The notes: generated from the letters alone by a model not told the origin. Shown: positions 9,420-19,985, numbered from the stretch's first letter. The stretch: 64,000 nucleotides of DNA from Chryseobacterium sp. MEBOG06 (GCF_021869765.1 NZ_CP084580.1:2356001-2420000); one strand, 5' to 3'. Made by a program: numbers and translations.

Positions 9420-9782
9420 ATGAAAAATATTCTTTTTTTATTTTTTCCTGCCATTCTGTGCAGTTGCCAAACAAATAATATTAAGATTAGTTCAGAGCCA
9501 ATTGATATTACAAGGAAAATAATTTCTTTTAAACAAGATAAAATGGTTAGTATACTAATAGCAGATAACATGGATATTATAGAAATATTTAAACCGACTA
9601 ACAATAATACTTGTACTAAAATTGAATTAGGGAAAAAATATTCCTTTAAAGTAACATCTGTAAGTGGTTTAATCCAACAAGGTGGTGACTCACCTAAAAT
9701 ATACATTTTAAATGATTCGATTATAATAAAGTATAACCATTATTATACTGCGGAAGAGGATCAGAATATTTGTATCAAATAA
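9420..9782 (+). CDS. Putative immunity lipoprotein
   Basis: The 120-aa product begins MKNILFLFFPAILCSC, a lipoprotein signal. It starts 4 nt after the toxin-tip stop codon. The mature part is small and Lys/Ile-rich, with no recognised domain. Immunity is inferred from position. Confidence 0.65.
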   Translation: MKNILFLFFPAILCSCQTNNIKISSEPIDITRKIISFKQDKMVSILIADNMDIIEIFKPTNNNTCTKIELGKKYSFKVTSVSGLIQQGGDSPKIYILNDSIIIKYNHYYTAEEDQNICIK

Positions 9783-9828
9783 AATTCTTTTAACAAAGAT
9801 TCAATTTTTGCAAATTACAGTGAGTCGT

Positions 9829-9890
9829 CCGCTGGCAAAGTTTGTAACTTTAAGCTAATAATAAAAAAACCATCGCAATTGCGGTGGTTT
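9829..9890 (+). terminator. Cassette-boundary motif plus terminator
   Basis: The GGCAAAGTTTGTAACTTTAAGC motif, then the same 10-bp hairpin as at 4825 (here 9867-9890). The motif shares GGCAAAGTTTGTAAC with the right end of the IS110 elements. Confidence 0.72.
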
Positions 9891-9983
9891 CTTGTTGTAA
9901 AGAATGTTGTGTTTTTTATATATGAAATAGAACTACTTAGGTTACAGATTTATATTAAAATGAGTTTGGTATTGTTCGGGGTT

Positions 9984-10046
9984 TCTTCGAGTGTTCTTCG
10001 GTAAAATGATTCTTTTTCCGAAGCTCATCCGAAGAACACTCGAAGA
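9984..10046. repeat. 18-nt perfect inverted repeat with 27-nt spacer
   Basis: TCTTCGAGTGTTCTTCGG at 9984-10001 is mirrored by its exact complement at 10029-10046. CGAAGA recurs in and after the right arm. No U-run follows, so it is not an obvious terminator. It lies in non-coding DNA between the first orphan group and the second RHS operon. Confidence 0.6.
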
Positions 10047-10365
10047 GCTATCGAAGAAAACAGATGTGAAACCTGTCAAAAGATGTCAAAACCGGTGATG
10101 ATTTTCAGGAGTGACTGCCTATTGAAAATTCCTTTGTAAATTCGTTCAGGGAACTCAAAAAATACATTAAAATGGTAAGAATAACAAAAGGAATCCTCTC
10201 TACCGTACCTGCAGAGTGTGGGTAAAGTAACAATAACAAATCTACAACGATTTTAGAGATCGTTTTGTATTGTAAAAAACGTTGTGTTTTGCATTCTTCC
10301 AAGAATATTAGTACATAAGACATAGAGTTTTTAAATTTGGAAGACTAAAAATCTTATAAATAATT

Positions 10366-10479
10366 ATGACAGAGGGAGAGTTAAAGAATATTACTGATAT
10401 ATGTAACAAAGCTACAAAAGCACCAGATCAATACTGTTTATTTATGCATTCTAAGAATTATTTAAACCTGTATTTCTGA
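10366..10479 (+). pseudogene. Truncated copy of the Ea22-like gene at 35674
   Basis: The first 20 codons (MTEGELKNI-D-ICNKATKAP) match the gene at 35674 almost residue for residue, then homology stops and a TGA follows after 17 unrelated codons. The complete gene continues with WVSYIEGRDF. This is a 5' fragment left by duplication and deletion. Confidence 0.65.
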
Positions 10480-10949
10480 ATATAAAAATATTTCATACGG
10501 ATCATACAATCTTCTTCAGAAATCAAAATTATTTTTCATTTTATGGATGAACACTGGTATTATACGACATGTTCTGTCGCTTTGCTGGTTTACTTTTGCT
10601 TTAGAATACTATCAAAATAGGCGAAAAAATATATTGAAACGGTATAATAAATTGCATTTGCTTATTTGAGTTCTGTTAAAAATTATTAAATTTGTATAAA
10701 AATAAACTAATACCAACTTAAAAATAATATGAGAACGAAAATACTTTTTGGTGTACATCCACTTGATGTACTACAGTCTAATACTTAGATCAATCTTATC
10801 ATTACAATTTTTTGACACTGAATAATTTTCCGGAGTTTCCGGAATCTATAGAAATATATACAATGTGTACAATATTGTATATATAAATGCACATTATATC
10901 CCTGTTATTTGAAATGTTTACTACTATATTTGAAAAAAATCAAATACAT
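10480..10949. other. AT-rich intergenic region upstream of the second RHS operon
   Basis: No convincing gene is visible. It contains the promoter-like element described separately and a short hairpin (GTACATC / GATGTAC with CACTT loop) near 10752-10770. Confidence 0.5.
10665..10694 (+). promoter_or_regulatory. Candidate Bacteroidota sigma-A promoter
   Basis: TTTG at 10665-10668, then 18 nt, then TAAATTTG (TAnnTTTG class) at 10687-10694. It could drive the three-gene RHS operon, but the leader would be ~250 nt. Confidence 0.45.
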
Positions 10950-12550
10950 ATGAAAAAAATCTATTTGGGTGTATTTACCTTATGCACCATTCTGGGATCA
11001 GCCCAGGAAATTTTATGGCAAAAAAATATAAAATCCTCAACGCAGGATTTTCTGAGCCAGGTGACTACTACCATTGACGGACAATATCTGATTACCGGAA
11101 GTTCCATTCAAGCAGAGAAGCTTAAACAAGGTAGTAAACAGAATAATGGCTACGATTATCATTTGATAAAATTGAACCAGCAGGGAAAACAGGTTTTTGA
11201 AAAATATTTTTCAGGAAACAATCATGATTATCTGTCTGCAACAGTCGCTACCCAGGAAGGTGGATTTTTACTTTCTGGAACCTCATTTTCCACGAAAGGG
11301 CTTGACAAGAAAGACGATTCCAAAGGAGGTTCTTCAATTTGGCTGATCAGGATCAATGAATTTGGAGACGAGATTTGGCAGAAAACACTGGACACTGCTG
11401 CTGATGAGGAAGCCAGAGCGGTTATCCAAACCACAGATTTAGGATTTTTTGTGGCCGGAAATGTTCAGAATTCTTCAAAAGGCTACGGTTCTAAAGATGT
11501 GCTGATCATCAGGCTGGACAAAGACGGAAAAGAACTGTCCCAATTAATCTGGGGCGGAAAAGGACTTGATGAAGTTGAAAAAATGATCCCAACAAAAGAC
11601 GGCGGAGCTTTACTCGGGATTTATTCCAGAAGTTCAGCGGTACAAGGTAAGACATCTCCCATAAAAGATGCCCAAAATACATCCGACACCCGACACCTGA
11701 CTATTGTACAAAAACAAAGCGACAATTTCGGTGAAGGAGATTATACGGTTCTTAAAATCGACAGGAACGGAAAAATTGAGTGGGAAAAAAACTTCGGTGG
11801 CAAAGGTGATGATCACATCAGAACACTTGCTTTAACTTCCACAGGATACATTATCGGAGGTGAATCAAGATCGGAAATATCAGGAAACAAAACGGTAGGC
11901 ATTGAAGAGGGTACTGACCTGTGGTTGATTTTTTTAAACGAGAGAGGAGAAGAACAGTCACAGAAATCTTACAATTTTGGGAACCGTGATCTCTTAATGG
12001 GAATGAGTGTGATTCATTCGGCAGACGACAAGTCCTCCAAAGGATTGCTTCTGGGGGATATACTCAGTCTGAAGTAAGAATAGAAGAAAATGACGAGACT
12101 TTTTGGATACTATATTTAGACCAAAATGGAAATGAACAGTGGAGAAAATATGTAACCGGAGAATCCAGACAAAAAGAAGAGCGGCTGGCAGCCGTGGCAA
12201 TTGACAGGGATGGTTCTATTGTTTTAGCCGGAACCAGTGCTGAGGAACTGGGCAAAGAAAACTGGAAAATTGTAAAACTGGGAGACAAACAGGTTGATCA
12301 GCTAATGGAGAAATTTGATATCAAGATCTATCCGAATCCGGTATCAGATTATGCTTACATAGAAATTGGCTTTGATTTTAAAGAGGCTGATATTATGCTG
12401 TATGATATGAGCGGAAGACAGCTTCAGAGCTTGAAGACAAAGAATAAAGTAACCAAGATTAACACCCAGGCTCTTGTTCAGGGCGCTTATCTGGTGACGA
12501 TAAAAACGGATAATAATAAAACAGCCAATGCAAAGCTGATTAAGAAATAA
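10950..12550 (+). pseudogene. T9SS-sorted beta-propeller-like secreted protein, frameshifted
   Basis: I start at the ATG giving MKKIYLGVFTLCTILGSAQ, a clean signal peptide; an earlier ATG adds 21 unlikely residues. The body has repeated units of the type LDKDGKEL...WGGKGLDEVEKMIPTKDGGALL, which suggest a propeller-like fold. The frame ends at 12077. The homologous continuation, in another frame, runs from GGYTQSEVRIEE to a C-terminal T9SS type A sorting domain (IYPNPVSDYAYIEI ... LVTIKTDNNKTANAKLIKK). One extra G in the G5 run at 12053-12057 would join the two. Intact length would be ~533 aa. It precedes the large RHS-partner gene by 11 nt and is probably co-transcribed with it. Confidence 0.7.
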
Positions 12551-12561
12551 AACTAAGAATC

Positions 12562-15500
12562 ATGAAAAAAAGTACAATAGCTGTTATTTTATTAACAGCC
12601 CTTTTGGGGCATGCGCTTAAGGGACAGGCCTCTATTGGAGGAGATGTTGCTAAAAGCTATGTTGGAGAGATAAATCAAATGTTTCCCGCAGCTCCTACTT
12701 CGAATAACCTGATGAAATTTGAAGAAGTCCCTGTCAGTTACTATACAGGAATTCCTGATATAAATATTCCTCTGTTCAATATTCCGACCAGTAATTCAAA
12801 AGTACCGGTGAGTGTTCAGCTGAAATATCATCCTCTCAATGCAAAACCGGATGATAAAGCAGGAGAAACAGGTCTCGGCTGGAGTTTGATCGCAGGAGGA
12901 ACCATATCCAGAACGATAAGAGGTGGTGGAGCAGATGAAAAGAACAGAACAATTGCCTTTTCCAGCCCTCCCAAAACAAAATTTGGTATCTATAATCATA
13001 CTTACAACCCTACTTTCAAAGTCATGAATGATGAGCCTGTAAATATGGATGACTATAAATTCTTTGCAGGGCAGGGGCGGTATGACACAGAATATGACCT
13101 CTTTCAATATAACTTTATGGGACAATCCGGAAGATTTTATATTGTAAAGGATGCTGCCGGAAATTATAAGGCTGAGAAACTGGATAGAAATAATCTTAGG
13201 ATTACTTTTAATAATAATTCTACTGGAGAAGTTACTTCCTTTACAATTGTAGATGATAAAGGGATTAAATATATTTTCAGCCCGATGGAAAATTCACAGA
13301 AGTCCATTACCAATATAAAAACAGGGCTTACAACAGGAATGTCGAACATTGATGCGAACGAGGAAATTAATGATTATTGGTCTTCATTTCATCTTACAAA
13401 AATTACGGATCAAAATAACGTAGCTTTAGCATTATTCAAATATGAGCTTTCCTCATTAGTGAAATATGAAGAGCCAACCACCCGTACTTTTAGATATGCA
13501 AGCAATATTAATTATACCAATACAAGCAATACCGTTGGGGGAACGTTGCAGAACCCAGATTGGAATATGCCGGGAGCAATTGAATCCCAAACAATCAATA
13601 ACAGTACAGGTACAAGCTTGTTAACAAGTATAGAAATAGTAGATAAGGGAACAATTTATTTAAATTACGAAAAAGGCAGGCAGGATTCTAATTATATTGA
13701 ACCCATTAATCTCTATAAATTAAAATCCATTCAGTCTAATTATCCCGGGCAAAGCCCTACTCAATATACTGAGAAATATATTTTTGATTATGACTATGCA
13801 GATACAAATTATCAGCAAGGAACAATTACACCTATAGTATTAAGAAAGATGCTTTTGAATAAGGTGACTAAAATTTCGCCTAATAATCAAAATCAGGAAT
13901 ATACTTTAGAGTATAATAAAACGACAGAAATGCTAAGTAGAGATGGTTGGGGATACTACAAAGGGGAGGATCCTAACGCTATAACGAATGATGTCATTAA
14001 ATCTATTACCTATCCTACAAAAGGAAAAAGTGTCTTTGAATTTGGCACCAACGATTATAGCCATTATTATAATGGGATGGGAATGGAAGATATTACAGGA
14101 AGCTGGGTTGATCTATATAATTCTTTTGGCCTTACCGGTTTAAACTCATTTAGCCCTACAGCAAAAGCTGAGTTTTTTACTATAAACTCAGCGCAAAAAG
14201 TTAAACTGTATCTCTTGTTAGGAAATTTAATGTATTCTGAATGGAAACTTGAAATCTACAAAAAGCTGGGTAATAATACTTTTTCCCCGCCCGTATTTAC
14301 CACTGGGTTAACCTATCAATTATGCATACAGGTAGGTGGTGGATTCTGCCCTGGTTCTGGTACAGGGCAAGAACCTATTTATGAATTAAATAATGAAACC
14401 GTAGAGCTTGAACCTGGGACATACTATGCTTCCTTAAGCGGTAGTCATGGACCAACCTACAAACCTGTTTCTTATGTTTTTTCTGCGGATACAAAAGAAC
14501 GTGTATTTAATGATTATGCAATTAGAAAAGGTGGAGGATTGAGAATTAATGGTATTAAGTATTTTGATACCCCTATTACTACAGGAACGGTAGCTAAAGA
14601 GTTTATATACGATTACAGGAATATCAATACTTCCAGCAAAAGTAGCGGGTCACTAGTGTTTCCAGAACCTATTATGGCCTATGGTGACAGTTATTCCTAC
14701 AGAAATAAATTGTTCAATGCTGATATTACGTATAGTGCTCAGTTTGATGTACAAACAGATTCTAATATCCTTCCTGTTCAGAAAACCCAGGGATCCGATG
14801 TCGGGTACAAATATGTTACCGTAAAACAAATTGTAAGAGATAATAATGATAATATTACCGATAATGGGAAGACCGTTTATACCTTCAGATCTCCGCTTGA
14901 GTACCCGAATCAGGGTAGCTTAGCCCTTCAGCCTCCTGTAAGACCCATTCCTAATCTCGATTATCTGAGAGGACAGCTGGTTTCTGAGAAAAAGTATAAT
15001 TCAACCGGGCAGATCCTTTCAGAAACCCAAACGAATTATTCCTCCATAGAAATTGAAAAAAATGACGGGATCAAATTACTTGATAATTTTTACAGAGTTT
15101 CGGTTGCGGAATATTTTAGCTATAACTCATTTCAGGAACTTTTGAGCCACGTAGGAAATGTAAGTTTGACGACCCCTTATAAAAACTTCGAAAAGTTTGG
15201 GATCACTTTACCTACCTCTAAAACAGAAACGTCTTATTTCTACAAGAATGGTATTCAAAGCTCGGTGAGCAGTACAAGCACAAGCGTTTATAACGCTTTA
15301 GACTATTTGTCCTTATCTACCCAGCTTTTTCCTGACGGTACATCCACTATTACCAATTACCTGTATGCCACTGAGAAGAATAATCAGAAGCTCATTACTG
15401 CCAATATGCTTGGTATTCCTTTAGAAACAGAAGTTGCTCAGAAAGCAAGCCCTTCGGGTCAGAGTAAAACTTTGGCTAAGACAGAGCTTATTTATGACCC

Positions 15501-16023
15501 GTCTACTGCGAGTCTTTTCCCTGATAAGATAATAGGTCTTAACATTCAGAGCAATACCATGGAAAACCAGATCCAGTATGACCGATATGACAGCAAAGGT
15601 AATCTGGAACAATATACCTTAAAAGAAGGAACTCCTGTAACCATCATCTGGGGGTACAACAAAACTCTTCCTATTGCAAAAATAGAAGGAGCGAGGATGA
15701 TTGATATTCCACAATCGGCCATAACAACCATTGTCAATGCGTCCAATATCGATGCATCTGCCGGAGTAAACAATGATGAATCGGCGCTGCTGGCTGTTCT
15801 GGATACCTTTAGAAAAACCACTGCAGCCAATACCCAAATTACCACGTACACCCATGATCCTCTGATCGGAATAAGAAGTATCATACAGCCTTCAGGAGTA
15901 AAAGAACTGTATTTTTACGATACAGAAAACAGGCTGAAAGAAGTAAAACAGGAAGAAAGAGATGCAAGCGGAAATATTTCTTATAAGACATTAAAAGAAT
16001 ACCAGTACCATTTTAAAAACTAA
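12562..16023 (+). CDS. Large secreted RHS-partner protein
   Basis: The 1153-aa protein has a signal peptide (MKKSTIAVILLTALLGHALKGQ). The N-terminal section contains SVQLKYHPLNAKPDD and ETGLGWSLIAGGTISR, a sequence type common at the front of Bacteroidota RHS/SpvB-like proteins. The C-terminal ~250 residues have YD-like strand repeats (YDSKGNLEQY, YDTENRLKEV). It carries no tip: it ends 6 nt before the signal peptide of the DUF6443 RHS protein. I infer an accessory shell or delivery partner encoded in the same operon, loosely comparable to the split B/C components of Tc toxins. That comparison is a hypothesis. Confidence 0.7.
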   Translation: MKKSTIAVILLTALLGHALKGQASIGGDVAKSYVGEINQMFPAAPTSNNLMKFEEVPVSYYTGIPDINIPLFNIPTSNSKVPVSVQLKYHPLNAKPDDKAGETGLGWSLIAGGTISRTIRGGGADEKNRTIAFSSPPKTKFGIYNHTYNPTFKVMNDEPVNMDDYKFFAGQGRYDTEYDLFQYNFMGQSGRFYIVKDAAGNYKAEKLDRNNLRITFNNNSTGEVTSFTIVDDKGIKYIFSPMENSQKSITNIKTGLTTGMSNIDANEEINDYWSSFHLTKITDQNNVALALFKYELSSLVKYEEPTTRTFRYASNINYTNTSNTVGGTLQNPDWNMPGAIESQTINNSTGTSLLTSIEIVDKGTIYLNYEKGRQDSNYIEPINLYKLKSIQSNYPGQSPTQYTEKYIFDYDYADTNYQQGTITPIVLRKMLLNKVTKISPNNQNQEYTLEYNKTTEMLSRDGWGYYKGEDPNAITNDVIKSITYPTKGKSVFEFGTNDYSHYYNGMGMEDITGSWVDLYNSFGLTGLNSFSPTAKAEFFTINSAQKVKLYLLLGNLMYSEWKLEIYKKLGNNTFSPPVFTTGLTYQLCIQVGGGFCPGSGTGQEPIYELNNETVELEPGTYYASLSGSHGPTYKPVSYVFSADTKERVFNDYAIRKGGGLRINGIKYFDTPITTGTVAKEFIYDYRNINTSSKSSGSLVFPEPIMAYGDSYSYRNKLFNADITYSAQFDVQTDSNILPVQKTQGSDVGYKYVTVKQIVRDNNDNITDNGKTVYTFRSPLEYPNQGSLALQPPVRPIPNLDYLRGQLVSEKKYNSTGQILSETQTNYSSIEIEKNDGIKLLDNFYRVSVAEYFSYNSFQELLSHVGNVSLTTPYKNFEKFGITLPTSKTETSYFYKNGIQSSVSSTSTSVYNALDYLSLSTQLFPDGTSTITNYLYATEKNNQKLITANMLGIPLETEVAQKASPSGQSKTLAKTELIYDPSTASLFPDKIIGLNIQSNTMENQIQYDRYDSKGNLEQYTLKEGTPVTIIWGYNKTLPIAKIEGARMIDIPQSAITTIVNASNIDASAGVNNDESALLAVLDTFRKTTAANTQITTYTHDPLIGIRSIIQPSGVKELYFYDTENRLKEVKQEERDASGNISYKTLKEYQYHFKN

Positions 16024-16029
16024 AGACCG

Positions 16030-19000
16030 ATGAAAAAAATTATAATTCCAATAGGAATTCTGTTGAGTACAGGAGCTCTTCATGCCCAGCTTTCACCAAC
16101 AGAAAACTATGTCTATACCAAAACCTACCTTGATTATACCACTCCTAAAGTAACAGAGACGGTACAGTATTTGGATGGGCTTTCAAGACCCAAACAGAAT
16201 ATCAATATCAAGGCTTCTCCGGATGGGAAAGATGTTGTAACCTCATTTGAATACGATTTATTTGGAAGACAGGTGAATGAATATCTCCCTGTCCCTCAGT
16301 CCGGAACCCAAAATGGAGCGATATATGGTTCTCCGCTTTCCAATGCCAGCAATCCTCAGATTTATGGCAGTGAGAAGATCTATTCTGAGAAAAGATTGGA
16401 AAGTTCCCCGCTTAACCGTGTTCAGCAGCAGGTTCAGGTGGGTACAGACTGGTCTCAAAAGCCCATAAAATATGAATATGGCACTAATGGACAGAGTGAA
16501 GTTTATCATTATCTTATATCTTCTACCTGGTACAACGGAGCCACAAAGAGTGAGCTTAGTTTAGCTCCCGGAGAAACATATCCTCCCGGTCAGTTGTATA
16601 AGAATACAGTGAAAGACGAAGACGGTAATGAAACCCAGGAGTTTAAGAATGCCAAAGGCCAGGTTATCTTGGTAAGAAAGGTGATGAGCAGTACAGTACA
16701 TGTGGATACCTATTATGTTTATAATGAATATGATCAGCTTGCCTTTGTTCTCCCCCCAAATGCTATCCATAAATCTATTACGGATGATCTTCTGAATAGT
16801 TTATGCTATCAGTACCGTTATGATGGGAGAGGAAGGCCTGTACAAAAAAAGCTTCCAGGTAAAGGCTGGGAATATATGGTTTATGACAAACAAGACCGGC
16901 TTATTCTTACCCGTGATACGGTTATGGAAGGTAAAGGACAGTGGCTTTTTACCAAATATGATAAATTTGGACGCGTGGCCTACACAGGGATTATATCTGG
17001 TGGAGACCGTGAAACGATGCAGAACCAGCTCGGCAGTCAGAATATTGTAGAGGAGCAGACTGCTTCCGGTTTTAACAGGCCTGGGATTATGGTATACTAT
17101 ACGAACAATTTTCTATCGGATTCCCAGACTATTCTGAGCATTAATTATTATGACAATTATCCTCGGGATACTAAGAAGTTTCCTCCTTCTGTTATTTTAG
17201 ACCAGCCTGTGATCAATGCAGCGAGTAGTGTGAGTACTCAGGGAATGCCTACGGCTTCTTACGTAAAGAATGTAGAGGATGATAATTGGACTAAAACGTA
17301 TTTCTATTATGATTTCCGGGGAAGAGCAGTAGGGACTCATTCCGTAAACCATCTGGGAGGATATACAGGAACAGAGAGCCAGCTTGATTTTTCAGGCACA
17401 CCTAAAATGACTGTTACCAGACATAAGCGTTTAGATACCGACCAGGAAAGAGTAATTACCGAAACGTTCGAATATGACAGCCAAAACAGGCTATTGGTAC
17501 ATAAACATCAGGTAGATAATAATGCTGTTGAATATCTTACCCAGAATAAGTACAATGAACTTTCCCAGCTGGAATCTAAGAAAGTAGGAGGAATTGCTGC
17601 CGCATCTCCGCTTCAGCAGATGGACTATAAATACAATATCCGGGGATGGATGACCCAGATCAATGATCCTGCCACCCTGAACGGAAAACTCTTTGGGTAT
17701 AAGATCAAATATAATACCCCTGAAAACCCATCGACAACTGGGAAATTCAATGGCAATATCGCAGAAGTTGACTGGAATAATGGCTCTGAAAACAATCTCA
17801 AAAGATATGTTTATGAATATGATGCCCTAAACAGGCTTACCAATGCTTTTTATAAAGAACCGGGAACCGGAGTCAGCGGTAATTTTGACGAATACCTGAC
17901 CTATGACCTGAATGGAAACATCAGTAATCTTAAACGTACAGCGGCAGCTATGCCAGGAAACACAGCTACTTTGGTAGATAATCTTGATTATATCTATAAT
18001 GGGAACCGCCTGACCCAAGTGATCGAAAATGCCATGAACGATACCGGTTATGAAGGAGGTAATAATATCATAGATTATGACCTGAATGGGAGTATGACCA
18101 CGATGAAGGATAAAGGGATACAGAGTATTCAGTATAACTATTTAAATCTTCCCTACCAGATTAATATTCAGAATGTTAATTTTGCAGGAAAAGTAAACAC
18201 GGCAGATATCAGCCATCTTTACCGGGCAGATGGGGTGAAACTCCGCAAAACATATATACAGTCATTTCATATGGGGCTGCCCATAGATCATCTTACTGAT
18301 TACCTCGATGGTTTTCAGTATAGCTATAGAGGTGATGGCAATGTATGTTTAGTGTGCAGAACAGAAACAGCCTATGAAGAACAGGCCTACAGAAAAATAA
18401 TTGATCCTGTAATTCCTTCTACTCCCCAATGGACTCTGGATTTTGTACCTACCGCAGAAGGATTTTACAGTTTCAAAGAAAACCGCTATATTTATCAGTA
18501 CAAAGACCACCTTGGAAATGCCAGGGTAAGTTTTGCCAAAGACAGCACAGGCACTCCTGAAATAACGGATGCCAATAATTATTACGCATTTGGCATGAAT
18601 CATATTGGAGGAGTGAAAGGCTTGCTAGGAGGTTATATGAATTACAAGTACAATGGGAAGGAATTGCAGGAAACAGGTATGTATGATTATGGCGCGAGGA
18701 TGTATATGGCAGATATAGGAAGATGGGGTGTAGTAGATCCTTTGGCGGAGAAGATGAGAAGGCATTCTCCTTATAATTATGGCTTCAATAATCCTCTTAG
18801 ATTCATAGACCCTGATGGACGTGGTCCTTTGGATATAATTTATTTTAATTTAAGTGGGCGAGAAGTTAAAAGGGAAAAGCAAGAGGGAGCGGATGTTAAA
18901 AAAATGGTATTAACTACAAGTAAAAAAGAGGAAGATGTAAATTCTGCTATTGGCAAAGGACACGTTGTATCTGCATTTTCAAACTCCGAAAGTGATAAGA

Positions 19001-19470
19001 TGGCAGGAATGTATAAATTTGGACAAGGTGACAAAACCCAAACAGAACAAGGTTTCATAAGGGGAGATAAAGGAGAATCAAAAGTTGTCACAGGAGATAA
19101 AGCAGGAGAAGTTGGACCTAAACAATGGGCAGATGCAAGAAAAGATTTAAAAGATAAAGGCAGCACTGCTACTTCTGATGTTCATTTACACGTTAACGAA
19201 TATGATAAGGATGGAAATATGACTAGTTATGGAGCAGCAAAAGGGTCTCCCACAGACACAGAAGCTAAAAACAACAGAGGATTTACAGAACCTAACGCTG
19301 TGCTTGGATATCAAGAAGAAATTGAGTCATTGCGTGCTGGTCAGATTGATGGAACGCCTAAAGTAAATTATCCGCCGACAGTAGGTTTTTATGATACTAA
19401 TACAAACCCTATTATAACGGTTGAATTTTCAAAATTACAATCCACAATTAAGAAAATAAACGAGAAATGA
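16030..19470 (+). CDS. Full-length DUF6443 RHS polymorphic toxin, JAB-like tip
   Basis: This 1146-aa protein is the only complete RHS gene in the window. It has a signal peptide (MKKIIIPIGILLSTGALHAQ), a DUF6443-type N-terminus (YVYTKTYLDYTTP, FEYDLFGRQVNEYLPVPQ), about 700 residues of RHS/YD repeats, a CLVC motif near residue 775, and the core signature [20 protein letters not shown] ... FIDPDGRG near residue 930. The ~210-residue tip contains SDVHLHVNEYDKDGN and KGSPTDTEA, i.e. H-x-H followed by S-x-x-D. This is suggestive of a JAB/JAMM-like toxin. The immunity gene follows with an ATGA overlap. This gene would be a recipient for the orphan tips. Confidence 0.88.
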   Translation: MKKIIIPIGILLSTGALHAQLSPTENYVYTKTYLDYTTPKVTETVQYLDGLSRPKQNINIKASPDGKDVVTSFEYDLFGRQVNEYLPVPQSGTQNGAIYGSPLSNASNPQIYGSEKIYSEKRLESSPLNRVQQQVQVGTDWSQKPIKYEYGTNGQSEVYHYLISSTWYNGATKSELSLAPGETYPPGQLYKNTVKDEDGNETQEFKNAKGQVILVRKVMSSTVHVDTYYVYNEYDQLAFVLPPNAIHKSITDDLLNSLCYQYRYDGRGRPVQKKLPGKGWEYMVYDKQDRLILTRDTVMEGKGQWLFTKYDKFGRVAYTGIISGGDRETMQNQLGSQNIVEEQTASGFNRPGIMVYYTNNFLSDSQTILSINYYDNYPRDTKKFPPSVILDQPVINAASSVSTQGMPTASYVKNVEDDNWTKTYFYYDFRGRAVGTHSVNHLGGYTGTESQLDFSGTPKMTVTRHKRLDTDQERVITETFEYDSQNRLLVHKHQVDNNAVEYLTQNKYNELSQLESKKVGGIAAASPLQQMDYKYNIRGWMTQINDPATLNGKLFGYKIKYNTPENPSTTGKFNGNIAEVDWNNGSENNLKRYVYEYDALNRLTNAFYKEPGTGVSGNFDEYLTYDLNGNISNLKRTAAAMPGNTATLVDNLDYIYNGNRLTQVIENAMNDTGYEGGNNIIDYDLNGSMTTMKDKGIQSIQYNYLNLPYQINIQNVNFAGKVNTADISHLYRADGVKLRKTYIQSFHMGLPIDHLTDYLDGFQYSYRGDGNVCLVCRTETAYEEQAYRKIIDPVIPSTPQWTLDFVPTAEGFYSFKENRYIYQYKDHLGNARVSFAKDSTGTPEITDANNYYAFGMNHIGGVKGLLGGYMNYKYNGKELQETGMYDYGARMYMADIGRWGVVDPLAEKMRRHSPYNYGFNNPLRFIDPDGRGPLDIIYFNLSGREVKREKQEGADVKKMVLTTSKKEEDVNSAIGKGHVVSAFSNSESDKMAGMYKFGQGDKTQTEQGFIRGDKGESKVVTGDKAGEVGPKQWADARKDLKDKGSTATSDVHLHVNEYDKDGNMTSYGAAKGSPTDTEAKNNRGFTEPNAVLGYQEEIESLRAGQIDGTPKVNYPPTVGFYDTNTNPIITVEFSKLQSTIKKINEK

Positions 19471-19985
19471 GAAAGATTATATTACCATTGATGTTGTTTA
19501 TTCTTAATTCTTGTGCAACTCATATAGATACGGGAAATAACATTAACTCTAATAAGTTAGATTTTATTTACTTAAAAGATTATAATGAATTTATTTATAA
19601 ATCTAAAGTAAATGCTTCTGCAGATAATCAAACTTATATAACCACAAATTTTAGTGAACGTCTACCTAAAGGGGTTTTGGCTTGGAAAGTAAAAGGTAAT
19701 GAGTTTTACTTTAATTACAAGCACGGACAAACTATTTACATAAACTCTGGATATAAAAATATAGGTAATTCTAATAATTGGAGTATAAAAGATGTCAATA
19801 AAGAAGATATTTTAAATGTAATAAAAGATTCCGAAAACCAAAAACAAATTGGTTTTGAAATTAAAAAAAACAGGGTTACAAAAATTTATTCTGATGGCAG
19901 GGTTTCAATATTATTACTTAATATAAAGCAAGATAAAATCAATGAATTTTTAAATTTGATTCAAAATTTTGAATACTTAAACTAA
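19467..19985 (+). CDS. Putative immunity lipoprotein (JAB-like tip)
   Basis: The 172-aa product begins MRKIILPLMLFILNSC, a lipoprotein signal. Its ATG overlaps the RHS stop codon (ATGA), so translation is probably coupled. The mature protein is AT-rich, Lys/Asn-rich and not recognised. It is the last gene of the operon and is followed at once by a strong terminator. Confidence 0.68.
   Translation: MRKIILPLMLFILNSCATHIDTGNNINSNKLDFIYLKDYNEFIYKSKVNASADNQTYITTNFSERLPKGVLAWKVKGNEFYFNYKHGQTIYINSGYKNIGNSNNWSIKDVNKEDILNVIKDSENQKQIGFEIKKNRVTKIYSDGRVSILLLNIKQDKINEFLNLIQNFEYLN

Noticed and set aside
10105..10323. 72-codon minus-strand frame in the intergenic region before the RHS operon
   Set aside because: It overlaps a decayed hairpin and has no recognisable protein signature.
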